From Heliocidaris tuberculata (taxonomy: Eukaryota > Echinodermata > Echinoidea > Camarodonta > Echinometridae): a DNA stretch of 64,000 nucleotides. The notes under the pieces are model-generated. The model searched no databases, had not been told where the DNA came from, and was given only the letters and a program-made list of their open reading frames with translations. How positions within the stretch are numbered: position 1 is the stretch's first letter; every line of letters begins with the position of its first letter. Of the stretch, positions 34,698 through 46,980 are shown one piece after another. The DNA lies in the NCBI GenBank assembly GCA_025618425.1, contig CM046833.1, forward strand, positions 4,000,298-4,064,297. The letters run 5' to 3'. The translations under genes were made by a program, and so were the position numbers.

Positions 34698-34951
34698 CAG
34701 TGGCGGATCCAGGATTTCTTGAGGGAGGGGGCTCAATATTAAAAAAAAAAAAATTCTGACAAGCAAAAAAAAAATTGGGGGGGGGGGTCCTGAGCACTTT
34801 AGGGTCCCTTTTTAACTCCAGAAATCTCTGACAAGCAATAAAAAAGTAAAAGAAAAAGAAAAAGAAAAAGGTCCTCAGCATTTTGGGGCCCTTTTATGGT
34901 TCCAGGGGAGGGGGCCCGGGCCCACGCCCCCCCCCCCTGGATCCGCCACTG
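34698..34951. mobile_element. hAT-like MITE, second copy
   Basis: The ends CAGTGGCGGATCC and GGATCCGCCACTG are perfect 13 bp inverted repeats. The flanks CAGTGTCA (34690-34697) and CTGTGTCA (34952-34959) form an 8 bp duplication with one mismatch, as expected for hAT. G and C tracts and a CTGACAAGCAA motif occur inside, as in the element at 9484-9841. Confidence 0.8.
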
Positions 34952-35279
34952 CTGTGTCATGCATTGCTCGTTCCCACTATTTTTTTTAAAAGACTATTAT
35001 AAATCTTATTACTCTTTGCATGGAGCCTATAACTCACAAGCGTAGCTTTCTTTCTTCTTCTTTTTTTTTCATTAAGTTTTCATTGATCAATATAATAGGA
35101 TTACAGAATCATCAGAACATGCAAAAAACAATTAAAAAAACAATAACAAAAACAAAAAACAAAACAAACAAAAAATCTCCTTAGGCTCCTCCATATTTTA
35201 TATTCACTTTGAATGTTAAGCCCAGTCTTTTCAATTAATACTTCATGCACACGTATTATAGGTGAGGTATACTCACCTT

Positions 35280-35410
35280 CTTTTATTTTCTCTGACAATG
35301 CATTTCATGTTCGCTTGTACCACTTATATTGTTTGTATCATATTATATTGTTTAAGCACTGTCAATGTGAAATATGAAACAATAAACTGAAACTGAAACT
35401 GAAATTGAAA
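35280..35410 (+). repeat. Probable LINE 3' end with (ACTGAA)n tail
   Basis: AT-rich segment ending in AATAAACTGAAACTGAAACT, an oligomeric tail typical of some LINE families. No reverse transcriptase frame remains upstream. Confidence 0.45.
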
Positions 35411-35419
35411 TTAATTTTT

Positions 35420-35545
35420 GTCGGGGGGAATCCCCCCCCCCCCCTCCTCTAACGGAGAGGCGCCCTATTCCCCCTTGAATTTCTGCCTCTGCATTTCGTA
35501 CAGGTTCTATTGGAAATTTGTATTCTCGAGCCGTTGTATCACATA
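35420..35545. repeat. Dispersed repeat, copy 2 (right part)
   Basis: Matches 31005-31110 including the C-rich start and TTCTATTGGAAATTTG. It was probably separated from 34350-34690 by the insertions between them. Confidence 0.5.
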
Positions 35546-37080
35546 ATGAATCTAGAGCTGCCTATGAAATCTGCTAAATCTATACGGTTAACAGAAGTTC
35601 TGGGTAGCAGCTGCATTCGAGCACCTTTCCTTGCTTTTAACCGCGAAACTTTGCATTGTTTATTTTTTTCCACATTCTAAATCCAGGATTTTGTAAAGGA
35701 AGGGGCAAAATAGTCTACATTTATTTTACTCTAGAATTCTCTGACAAGCAAGTAAACAAGCACCCCCCCCCAAAAAAAAAAAAGAGAGAGAGAGAGAGAG
35801 AAGAGAGTCATCATCTCAAAAAGTGACAATCTTTGAGTATGCCACTTGAGTATAAAAAGTGGGAGCACTGGCCAGATGTGCCCCTCCCCCTCAATTCGCT
35901 AGTGCCCTATAGATCGCCGTCCCTGCAAAGGTCAAAATATTTCCCTACAAGGTCTGGAAAGTTTTCGTGAGGTGTAGTCTCCACATGCTTCTTTGATATT
36001 GAATGGAATAAAAATTCAATTGAATAACATATGTGCTCCTTTCAGGCTTGTAAAAGGAAAAGCCAAGTCACACCGGAAAGGCTGTGTATCTATATCGTGT
36101 TTTGAAAGTAATAAATAAAGTAAGTTTTAATCAAAGCAATTTATTAATATAAGATCAGGGTTTGAATCATCATCAATTTCAAAACCGAAAGGGGAAAGAC
36201 AAGCATAATATTTAAATATTGACAGTTATTGAATCAAAACACAATGACAAATAAAATCATCGAATATGATATATCTGATGGGAAAGAAAGTTTCTCATCA
36301 ATATGCATATTAATTATTGTTCTCTTTTAGTTTCATTTTTAATCTGTTTCCCCGGCTCTGGTGATTCTGCATTGAGATGTGTAAGAGTCTTACCCCTCCC
36401 CCCCCCCCCCCCCCCCCCCATAATTGAAACGGAGGATGAAGAAAAAATGAATAAGAAAGGGGAACAAAGGAAGAGCAGGGAAAAGCGAAGAAATAATCAC
36501 TGAGAAGAAACAGTTCCCTCTGAATTCTTCTTTTCCCCATCTTTGTCTTCTTCTCTTCATTCTCTCTCCCCCTTTTCTTCTATATTTTTCTTTAAATTGT
36601 TGTTTTTGTTTTTTGTTTGTTTGTTGTTTTTTTTTCGTTCTTATTCGTCCATTTCTACTTTCATCTCGTAAAATCTATATTGCCAATAGTCTATTGTGTA
36701 TCAGAAGTGTGTGTGCGTTGTGTGAGCTTCCACATTGTCGGATATTCGGATAGCCCTATGCACGCGCGTTTTCTCTCTCCCCCTTTATTTGCGGTGGACG
36801 TGCCCATTAAATTTGTTTACGAACGCGTGTGCGTCCGTGCGCGCTATATGGAATATAATATCGAGCATCCGCTTGTAGAGCACTTGGGTAGGTTATCCTC
36901 CGGTATTCCCTGTTTTGTTTCAACTCACTCGTTTAGGGTAATTGAATAATTGTGAAAATTCCGGAACGGGGGAGAAAAGGGAGAGGGGAGGTACGTGGGG
37001 GAGGGGGGGGGGGTATCACGATATCAATTCTTTTCTTCTCATACAAGTTTTAAGAACATGGGGGTGGGGTGCGTTTACAG
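35546..37080. other. Intergenic, no gene seen
   Basis: Contains a short (GA)n run at about 35783-35803, a C tract at about 36392-36419 and a GC-richer patch at about 36700-36850. No exon recognised. Confidence 0.4.
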
Positions 37081-37083
37081 GAG

Positions 37084-37133
37084 TGACGTCATACGCCATT
37101 AGAAACGCTCTCCCAAAATGGTTGTATGCAAAT
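37084..37133. promoter_or_regulatory. CRE plus octamer cluster
   Basis: A perfect TGACGTCA (37084-37091), CAAAATGG (YY1-like) and the octamer ATGCAAAT (37126-37133) lie within 50 bp. No start site or gene is assigned. Confidence 0.3.
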
Positions 37134-37256
37134 TAGGTGGGAGTGGAGGAGAGTCGTGGCATGTAATAATATGATGTGGTGGAGTAAGGGCATTTTTAGA
37201 GGGGTGATTTAAGGGTGCGTTAGGATTGATTTTTTCCTCGACAAACAAAGGATTTT

Positions 37257-37336
37257 TTTCTTCCTTCTCTCTCTCTCTCTCTCCCTCTCTTTCCCCTGAG
37301 CCTGTCGATTGCTCTCCTTCGCTCTCCCTCCTTCTT

Positions 37337-37367
<31 letters not shown>

Positions 37368-37402
37368 CTTTCTTTTTTGTCCTCCCTCTCTCTCTTTGTC
37401 TC

Positions 37403-37446
<44 letters not shown>

Positions 37447-37470
37447 TCTCTCTTTCCCTCTCTTTTCTTT
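37257..37470. repeat. (CT)n-rich tract
   Basis: Several long CT runs interrupted by short unique words. No coding meaning. Confidence 0.9.
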
Positions 37471-37499
37471 CTGACTTTCACTATCATGTTTATTCTTGT

Positions 37500-39085
37500 C
37501 TGTGCCCTGTTTCTGTTTTCGTTTTGAAAATTCCTTTTAGTACTGCCATCATAGCTGATCATTGCTCTAGGAATAAGGCAATGTCATTTTCTTTTATTCC
37601 TCCAATCTTTACCTCACTCCAAATCCAAGAAAATATCACCAAGGGCATTATGATGAGAAGAAAATGCACCATTTTACTCTTATCGATACGTTATATGCAT
37701 AGCACACAGCGTAATTATGTTTAGACTGTTTCTAAAAATTGAATTTTGATACTTAGAATTATCATTTCTAAAACATAAACCTCATAAATTCTACACATTC
37801 AAGTAAAAGGAAATTGTAAGGCAAATTTATAAAATCGATTTATGAATCGGCCTGATGGAAAGTTCAAAGTTATCAACTTGGGCCTTTCTCTCCGTTATCA
37901 TAATTAGGAAGCGACTGTACTTGACTACCGTTATATACTCTCTGTATTGAATAAAAATTTAGGTCTATTATATATTTTTATGAAACTGTGATCTGTTGTG
38001 TTTTTTCATACTGGAAAATTTGAAATTTGACAAGAATATAAATGAGATAGAGGAGAATATTGTGCACGGTTTCCTTGCTATAACAAATCAGAAAAGATGG
38101 ATTGGATTTCATGGTTTTGCCATGTGCAAACCCGGGCTTGAAGAGAATTCAAACTGCAATTGCTTAGACACATAATTACCCCAAATTTGGGGCAAATTTG
38201 ACCCAATACTTCTTAGGGTAAGGCGATTCAAAGTTCCATTCTCAACTTCCTGTGTATAGTTGATTTTGGTCTGTTGATTTATCGACCAACCAATAATGAT
38301 GAAAAATCATAATGATTACAATAATAATGATATTGATTATGAAAATTATATTCATGATCATGATATTAAATAATACTGAAAAATGAATGACACCAACAAA
38401 AGCAATAACAACATAAAGAAAAATAACTATAATGATAACAATAATGAAACAATACTACTACTGATATCATAATAATAGTGATATTGAAGAAAACCCAAGA
38501 AATAGAAGAAAATGAGAAGAAGAAAAGGAAGAGGAAAAACAAGAAGAAAATATCAAATTAAAAATAGAGAAAAGCGGGGGGAAAGCTGATTACAAAGAGG
38601 CAGGGAAAAGTACGAAAAATAACCACGGATTAACCTCATGAGAATGTAAAAAAAGAACAATTATATAAAAATGCAAAATTAGGTAAGATTTCTCTTTTCA
38701 ATCATTAATTGACTTGATTAAGACCATTTCAGGCATTATAAACATGGATTGTAAATATATCTACAATCCATGATATATCATTTAGTCTCCTGTACCTAAA
38801 CTTGAACGTTGTACTATACCCTCAGACTATGGAGTTATCAAAGTTTGATCAATTTTGAGGTATAAAAATGAATACTATTCTGCACTCAAAGACGAATCAA
38901 AATGGTCAATACCAATGATGTTTTATTTTTAGAATGCCTACAAATCTAAATCTGTTGATTAGAGAGATTTTCCGCTCTTATACTAATACCCTGACAGGAT
39001 TACGCGGCAATATGATAGGGTAAACAAAATGTACATTATTTATAACCAAAATGCCCGATACGACATACTTTCCGAAAATAATGAC
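37500..39085. other. Intergenic, no gene seen
   Basis: AT-rich. A short palindromic patch CCCCAAATTTGGGG lies near 38180. Confidence 0.4.
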
Positions 39086-39780
39086 GTTATGGTATTTGGT
39101 ATTTGGTATTTTATTAAGAAACTTTATTGACATTGACATCAATATTTTGTTTTACAATACAAAGAGCATTAGTATAAAGAAAAGTAACAATCATGAAGAA
39201 ATGATATGGAAACAAAGAGAGCAAATGTAGCAAATCATAATAAGATTTCTGAGGTTTAACATGTGACAAATTATATAACATTATCAAATTAATATCATAT
39301 TGATATAAGTAAAGAAATTGAAAATCATAATGTCGCTACTTATATTCAATGTGACAATTTATATAACACTACATCAAACTGGATATCATATTTGATATAA
39401 ACAATGCAATCGAAAATCATAATAGGACTAACATGAGACAAATCATATAACATAATATATCAAATTGGAATATTATACTGATATAAACAATGATTGGGTC
39501 AAAACATGAAACAGAAATTAATTCCTATAGTGTCTCGTCCCCTCCTTATTCCCCCCTTTTTTTTTTGTTATTTGATATTTTTTCTGAAAGGAAATAGATA
39601 AGAATTATGAGGACATATAGATAATGAGGTAACAAAAAGCATTATAACGCAATTTCCCCCTTTTCTGAGCTTCTGATCTGTAAGGGCAAATAGAACAAAA
39701 TTTACAAAATTTGTGATGAAACTGACCTAATAAATTTTTGTGTACATGGAAAATATCAAATATCAAATATCAAATAACAT
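39086..39780. repeat. Segment bounded by facing oligomeric tails, with internal minisatellite
   Basis: The left edge reads TTTGGTATTTGGTATTTTAT (39094 on) and the right edge reads AAATATCAAATATCAAATA (about 39750-39775). These look like LINE tails in opposite orientation. Between them (about 39250-39490) three diverged copies of an 80-90 bp unit begin ATGTGACAAATTATATAAC. Confidence 0.55.
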
Positions 39781-40327
39781 GGAACAGGGCCCCTTTCCTC
39801 AATTTCTGAAAAATCCTGAAAGAAACCAAGAGTCAATTTTACTTGGCCTTACGAATATAATCCAACAACGGGCCTGGGGAAACTGTCAATTTGTAGCATA
39901 TATGGCAGGGCCAGTAATGAGTAATTACCCTAGAATGCTAACTAAAAATAAGACGCTTAATATCGCCATTATTTTCAAATGAAATTGAGGATATTCTAAT
40001 TTGGCAAACATTATTTACAAATAAACACAACACGTACACAGACAAACCTGTAAAATAATTTTTTTTTTTAAAGCAATGCGTATAATTCATAAAATTAAGA
40101 TAGTAAGTTCTAGAAGGCCACCACTTCAGATGTAAGCCTGTTTTTCACTTTGAAATCACAATGTGAATTGACTTCAGTTTCTTTATTTCATTCAACTATA
40201 GTGATTAAAATTGCTTTTTCCCTTCCAGGCAGCTTGGGGGAGTATGCTCAGGAACACATCTATTCTTGTCTTAACTGTTATTAATTATTGTTACACGATA
40301 TCATTGTCAATTATGTTTGTATATTGA

Positions 40328-40546
<219 letters not shown>

Positions 40547-40859
40547 CATTAACAAATGTTCGTTGTTACCTTTCAAAAAAAAACTGGAAAGGATTAAGAT
40601 CATGAAGATTAGACTAAAATATATGTCATTGAAGATTAATGATGTTATACCAACGAAAAAACGAATTATTTTTGGATTATAATGTAATGAGTCACAAGTC
40701 CCACTCAGAAAATCGGTGCACGAGTCAGCTGGGTTTAGGCCCACCGAACAAAGTGGAGAAGATAAATTATCTGCCATTTTCTTAACAAAAGAGATAATTT
40801 ATTTTTCATGTACAGGGCTTCATTATATTAAAGTCCTTTGCAAAAAAATCGAGTGAACC

Positions 40860-40925
40860 TAGTAGAGAGGGAGAGAGAGAGAGAGAGAAAAGAGAGAGAG
40901 GAGAGAGAGAGAAAGAGAGAAGAGG
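40860..40925. repeat. (GA)n tract
   Basis: Interrupted GA dinucleotide array. Confidence 0.9.
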
Positions 40926-41089
40926 GGGAATCAACATTTTAAAGTGCAGAATAAGTAAGCAATATTCTTCCCTTCGAAGAATGTCATGTGTAGACATGCA
41001 CAATCTCTATTTGTAGATAACGAGATGAGAGAAATATGTTTTGAAGACAAGTAACAATTTTTTATGTCAACTCTTAGGCAGCCGGCCTT

Positions 41090-41300
41090 CCTCGCCCCCG
41101 CTATACTCAGTCAACTCACATCCCATAATGCTTACCCGACACGACTGTGACGTCACAAGGCTCTGCAATAAACGTGTACAGCCAATCAGAATTGCGACTT
41201 GCCTTGATATGCAAATTAGGTTGGTGGGCGCGCTCGGCGATCGTTTTCACAGGGGCACCAAGTGACGTCACTGACTGCGGCGGAGCACGGTCGTAAAGAA
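41090..41300. promoter_or_regulatory. GC-rich patch with two CREs, CCAAT and octamer
   Basis: TGACGTCA at 41148-41155 and 41263-41270, CCAAT at 41182-41186 and ATGCAAAT at 41209-41216. CpG is locally high against AT-rich flanks. It lies about 1.7 kb upstream of the Glu-rich gene and could be its promoter or enhancer; no TATA or exon was identified next to it. Confidence 0.4.
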
Positions 41301-43031
41301 AAATAAAGAGGGGGAGGGGTACTAGCGGAGTGTACCCTCACATAACATAATTATGTGCGTACCGTTATGAGTGTCCTGATTTTCTCTCTCTCTCTCTCTC
41401 TCTGTCTCCACTTTCGTCTCTCTTTCTCTCTCATTCTCTCTCCACTTTCGTCTCTCTTTCTCTCTCGCTTTCTCCCCGTCTTAGTAGAGGAAAGTTTCTT
41501 TCTGCCGCTGTCTCTTTATCTTTATCTGTCGTTCAATTTCCATCCATATACTTAAGCACATCTCTCTTCTCAACGACTTCTTTCGACTGGAGCATTTTTA
41601 GGCATTTTCTTTTACGAAAGATTTTTTTCTCAAAGAATCAAAGAGCATTCTTGTTATATACATCCTGCAGTGTTGAGCTTTGTAAAGTAAAGGTTAGATG
41701 TGGGGGTAATGATATTAAATTTAAATCTGAAGGAATTTCCTCTATTGAGAGTTCTAGCTAGGCAAACACGTATGGAAGAGAGAGAGTGCCTCCCTTCGAA
41801 AATTAGAAACTTATTTTTATTATTTTTTTTTTAGATCACTTTTTTTATCATACTTTCTAACCAAAGGAGACATAGAAAAATTTTACTTGTAAATCCAAGG
41901 CCTTAAAAAGCAAATTAACAAAAACAAACAAACAGACAAACAAAAAGCAATACAAATGAAACAAAGTGTACAAAAATACAGCAGTTTGAACATGTCATTT
42001 CAAATAGAAACAACTATAAAATCACTGAAATTCGAACCAGATGTTCAATAACGCTGTTACATATTAGTGTATTTAAAAAAAATATTACAGAAATATATCA
42101 CATACATTTACTACAGAAGTAAGTTTATCATAGTCTATATAATTTATTACAGTTGTGCATTACAGGTGCTATTACAGAATGTATCACAAAAGTTTGATAA
42201 TTATAGTCTACTCTAAATATTCTTTTGTGCGTTGTGTTGCTTTGTTTTGTTTTGATTTTTTTACAGAAGTGTATTACATAAGTGTACTACCATGAGATAA
42301 GTTCAATAAAAAAATCTTACTCTTCTCATTTTAGTTAATATGCTTGTCATCTTTATATTGTTTTTCTGTGGGTTTATCTTCGATATGATTTCTATATAAT
42401 TTGGTTTACGTTGATACACGGACTGGCTCGAGAGCAGTCTTTCTGGCTGAATACCGCGAATAAATGAATCAAATTCAATATCATTCCTTAAGTGTATATA
42501 GTGGGTTCACTATAGGCAGAGAGACAGGGAAAATAAATGAAGTATTTTTGTTTATCTCTCTCTCTCTCTCTCTCTCTGAAGAGAACAGCAAGCCTAGTAT
42601 AGAACCATCTAAAGCGAATATGAAATCAGGCCCCCTTTCCATCAAACTTATTATCAATAACTAGTTACAATAATTGTTAGAAGCTACTGAAATCATTAAA
42701 TCTGATTGGCTGAGTGCAAATCTGTCATCGAAATGGGGCATTTGTTATTGAAACAAGTTATATGAAACAGGGCCCAGGAAGCCAAATACTATCCTGCCCA
42801 ATGTAGAGTTCAATGCGCATGCTCTTATATTAATTTAATTTGATTGTGACGCATTAAAAAAGTTGTGGAGTTGCGCACGCGTGGTTTCGCATAGTTACAA
42901 ACATAGGTTACAAAGTTATTTCTTTGTACTGTACTAGCATATCAAATCTGGATTATTATATGACAGAACGTGCACAACTTGCTATTTTTGCTAATTTGTT
43001 GCATATTTCCGATATCTTGAAATCCTTAATC
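41301..43031. other. Upstream region of the Glu-rich gene
   Basis: CT-rich runs at about 41382-41475 and 42554-42578. No other gene seen. Confidence 0.4.
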
Positions 43032-45547
43032 ATGAGTGACGAACGTAAGTAATTTCCGGCCTATAAAATTTGAAGAATGTGAATACTTCAAAATAAATAC
43101 ATTGCCCAAATGGGAGAGGGGGGGGGGGGGGGGGTGGTACTGAAAACCTCCAGAAATCGTGTATGTAATTTTTGTAAGGGTCTATTTCCCCCTATCATCC
43201 CTATGTGGATACACATGCATGTTTGATATTCTTGAGTAAAAACTTTAAAAGTGGTCAAATTTGGAAGAAAGGAAATGATAAAAGCATTAATATTTTATTT
43301 TGAATTTCAGCCACTGTATTAAAAGAGGAATTTGCCTCTCGTCTAATTTGGGAGTTTCCTAGATGTGTTTTTAAACACACCTAGGAATACTAACGTTACC
43401 TACAAATTTCATCCTTTAAGACCAATATGATTTTCCCAGGGAAGCGTTTCATCAAGGGTTTTGTCAGTGATTTTTACCGACAAATTTGCTCTCAGCCAAT
43501 CAGATGCAAGGATTTCAGTAGCTTATAACAGTTGTCGGTTAAAATCACTGACAAAACACTTGATGAAATGCTACCCTGGTATTTGTGTTTTGTCGGTTAT
43601 GATATTTCACCATTGCTTTTCAGAATCAATCAACAACCGAGCCTTTGCATTATTCTCAGCAATGAAAACTGGAGAGAAATAGAGGGAGATATAAGAGAGA
43701 GAGAGAGAGAGAGAGAGCGCTAGAGAGTTCCATTTATTTCAAATGATGTTATTAGCCTCTAATATTTATACTTATACAGGTAATGTTAATGATATTCTGC
43801 TCATTTCTACATTCAAATTATTGTCAAAAGATATCTCCTTTGCTTTCTCTTTCTTTCAGCACTTCGTGTCATCGCTGCCTTTGAGCACAAGTTGGCCGAC
43901 TTCCTGGAGTTTGAGAATTACATATTCCTAAATGACATCAACGTAGATCAAATTGATGCATTCCTTCACATGCTCGACCAGGCTGCAGCCCTGACATCAT
44001 CTAGCCTGTCTTCTGATTGGCCAAAAGTGGACAATGAGGAGGAGGTAGAGGAGGAGGAGAAAGAAGAGGAGGAGGAGGAGCAAGACGAGAAGGAGGAGGA
44101 GGAGAAGAAACTGAAGCAGGTGGAGGAGCAGAAGGAGGAGGAGGAGGAAGAGAAACAGGAGCAGAAGGAAGAGGAGAAGGAAAGAGAACTGAAGGAGGAG
44201 GAGGAGAAGGAGGAGGAGGAGGAGGAGGAGGAGGAGGAGGAGAAGGACCTAAAGCAGGAGGAAGAAGAGAAGGAGGTGGAACCGAAGCAGGAGGAGGTGG
44301 AACTGAAGCAGGATGAGGTATTGAAGGAGGAGGAGGAGAAGGGACAACCGAAGGAAGAGGAGGAGAAACTGAAGGAGGAGGAGGAGAATGAGAAGGAGGA
44401 CCTGAAGCAGGAGGAAGAAGAGAAAAATGTGGAAATGAAACAGGAGGAGGAGCAGAAGCAGGGGGAGGAGAAGAAGGAGGAGCAGAAACTGAAGCCACAG
44501 GAGGAGGAGGAGGAGGAGGAAGATGAGGAGGTGGAACTGAAGCAGGAGGAGGAAGAGGAGGGACTGAAGGACGAAGTGAAAAAGGACGAGGATCTGAAGG
44601 AGGAGGAGGATGGGAAGGGGGAGGAGGATGGGAAGGAGGAGGTGGAGGAGGAGGACAAGAAGGAGGGGGAGAAGGAGGACGAGGTCCTGAAGGAGGAGGG
44701 GGAGGAGGAGGGAATGAAGGAGGAGGAAGAGGAGGAGGAGGACCTGAAGGAGGAGGAGGAAATAATGAAGGAGGTGGAACTGCACCAGGAGGAGGAGAAG
44801 GAAAAACTGAAGCAGGAGGAGGAGAAGGAAGAACTGAAGCAGGAGGAGGAGAAGGAGCAAGAGGAACTGCAACAGGAGAAGGATGAGAAGGAGGAGGTAG
44901 AACTGAAGCAGGAGGAAGAGAAGGAAGAACTGAAGCAGGAGGAGGAGAAGGAGCAAGAGGAACTGCAACAGGAGAAGGAGAAGGAAAAACTGAAGCAGGA
45001 GGAGGAGAAGGAAGAACTGAAGCAGGAGGAGGAGAAGGAGCAAGAGGAACTGCAACAGGAGAAGGATGAGAAGGAGGAGGTGGAACTGAAGCAGGAGGAG
45101 GAGAAGGAAGAACTGAAGCAGGAGCAGGAGAAGGAGAAAGAGGAACTGCAACAGGAGAAGGATGAGAAGGAGGAGGTGGAACTGAAGCAGGAGGAGAAGG
45201 AAGAACTGAAGCAGCAGGAGGAGAAGGAGCAAGATGAACTGCACCAGGAGGAGGAGAAGGAAAAACTGAAGCAGGAGGAGGAGAAGGAAGAACTGAAGCA
45301 GGAGCAGGAGAAGGGGAAAGAGGAACTGCAACAGGAGAAGGATGAGAATGAGGAGATGGAACTGAAGCAGGAGGAGGAGCAGGAGGACGGGAACCTGAAG
45401 CAGGAGGAGGGTGAGAAGGAGGATAAGGAGGAGGAGGATTACGAAGAAGCGGGAGAGGCAGACGACGGTAGAAAAAGAAATAAATGGTGGAGATTTCTCC
45501 TATGTTGCTTTGGAAGGAGGAGAAGCACAGTTATACGGGGCCACTAA
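43032..45547 (+). CDS. Glu/Lys-rich protein with Cys-Cys/basic C-terminus
   Basis: Two predicted exons, 43032-43044 (M-S-D-E plus 1 nt, donor C|GTAAGT) and 43860-45547 (acceptor TTCTTTCAG), join in phase 1 to 566 residues. Residues 1-60 are a normal, conserved-looking sequence (LRVIAAFEHKLADFLEFENY onward). I do not recognise it; there is only a faint resemblance to GST-C/EF1B-type N-termini. Residues about 65-535 are Glu/Lys/Leu/Gln-rich imperfect repeats (ELKQEEEKEELKQEEE type) expected to form a long charged single helix or coiled coil. The end, KWWRFLLCCFGRRR, combines aromatic residues, a Cys pair and a basic cluster, suggesting palmitoylation-dependent membrane attachment (inference). 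The 4-residue first exon is the weak point. Confidence 0.65.
43436..43579. mobile_element. 144 bp MITE, CCAGGGAAGCGTTTCATCAAG family
   Basis: Inverted ends of about 35 bp (CAGGGAAGCGTTTCATCAAG against CTTGATGAAATGCTACCCTG) around the centre TCTCAGCCAATCAGATGCAA. It lies in the predicted intron of the Glu-rich gene. A near-identical copy is at 50103-50243. Confidence 0.85.
43860..45547 (+). CDS. Glu-rich gene, main exon
   Basis: The frame has no ATG at its left edge; it runs back to the AG acceptor at 43858-43859, so it must be a downstream exon. Between about 44040 and 45430 the coding strand is almost pure purine. A block of roughly 100 bp (GAGGAACTGCAACAGGAGAA and following) is repeated four to five times at 44860-45360. 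The opposite strand's Leu-rich frames are shadows. Confidence 0.75.
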
Positions 45548-45747
45548 CCTGTCACGTGGGGGGGGGGGGGGGGTAGGATCACCAGCAAACAAAAAATATA
45601 ATTCTAATGAATTATGGCATAGAGGCAAAAATGACGGAATGTTCACAAATGTTATTATCTGCTAAAGTGATATATCTCTGGTGAAAGAAATTTTGTATAT
45701 ATTATTCTAGATAGAGTTTTGCAATGCATATTCTTATAGTGATATTA

Positions 45748-45753
45748 AATAAA
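45748..45753 (+). terminator. Candidate poly(A) signal of the Glu-rich gene
   Basis: AATAAA 201 bp after the stop codon. A G tract lies at 45559-45573 in the 3' UTR. Confidence 0.5.
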
Positions 45754-45759
45754 AAATAT

Positions 45760-46162
45760 ATACACCCTGCACATCATTATATGCTTTTGTGATTATTTTT
45801 GTATTTGAGTCAACTGAACTAAAATCAGATAGGCATGATATGAATTAAAGGGAAAGATTTAGTTGCCGGACAGAAGGTTTGGTGATAGGAATTGTTTGTG
45901 TGTGAAAATATAAACAAATTATAATATAATAATGTGAACTAGACCTATAGATAAAGATTGAGTGGCAAAAGAGTGGAGGAAAAGGAAGGATAAGATGGGG
46001 TACGAAGGGGTGAGAGAAAAAGGAGGAGGAGGAGGAGAAGAGGAGGAGGAAGAAGAAGAAGAAGGAGAAGAAGAAGAAGAAGAAGAAGAAGAAGAAGAAG
46101 AAGAAGAAGAAGAAGAAGAAGAAGAGGGAGAAGAAGATGATGATGAAGAAGAAGATGATGAT

Positions 46163-46194
<32 letters not shown>

Positions 46195-46980
46195 AGAAGA
46201 AGAAGAAGAAGAAGGAGAATAGAATGAGAAAAAATTCAGATTGATTGGGAGAAGATAGAGAGGAGGAGGAAAAAGGAGAGGTTGAGAAGAAGTAGAACAT
46301 GAGAAGTTACGATAAGAAAAAGGAGGAAGAACAAGAAGAAATGAATGACCGAGCCTAGAATAAGTACTTTTTAAGGTGGTATCTCACTGAGCGGCGAATG
46401 CTTACGAACGTTGCGATGTTTTTTTTCTGACGAATGGTGGCGAAAATCAGGGTTCGCCTCTGTCATTACCGACATGGTCACGTGGAAGCAGGGAGAAACT
46501 CCCATCTCCCTGGTGGAACCATGGTCACGTGGTCGCTTTAGCATTGGCGAATCAAAAGGAACTTTAGCGACATGTCTTACAATAATAATTTGACGCTTTT
46601 TAACATCGTACCTCTCATTTCTGTTAACCCTTTGGTGTCCAGTGTCTTATTAAAGATTCATGATACTGGATTAAAAAGAGGTGCTCTGTCATTGCAGCTG
46701 CAATGCACAATTGCAATTGTTGTGTTCTGATACACACAGATTTTGTGACATTGATTTTTCATAGACTGAAAATGTAATTAAGTATTCAGTGATTATTGAT
46801 GGTATTCGAGAAATGGAATAAATATTACTCCAAAGTTTACATTCTTCAAATTCACAATAATAAAACCTCACTTTGAAACTAGTTCTAACGTTTGAGTTTG
46901 TTTAAAAAAATTCTTTCCCCCCCCCCCTTTTTTTTCTCGAAGAACTGTTTTTGTCATACTTAAAACAGGCTAAATTTTAA
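45760..46980. other. Intergenic with (AAG)n tract
   Basis: A 200 bp AAG/GGA array at about 46020-46220. Two copies of ATGGTCACGTGG (E-box CACGTG) occur at about 46474 and 46521. No exon recognised. Confidence 0.5.

Noticed and set aside
44249..45331. 360-codon Leu-rich antisense frame
   Set aside because: Shadow of the Glu-rich coding strand; no start context, no domain.
46411..46593. 60-codon frame near the two ATGGTCACGTGG words
   Set aside because: Short, no domain, no splice context; only the E-box words were noted.
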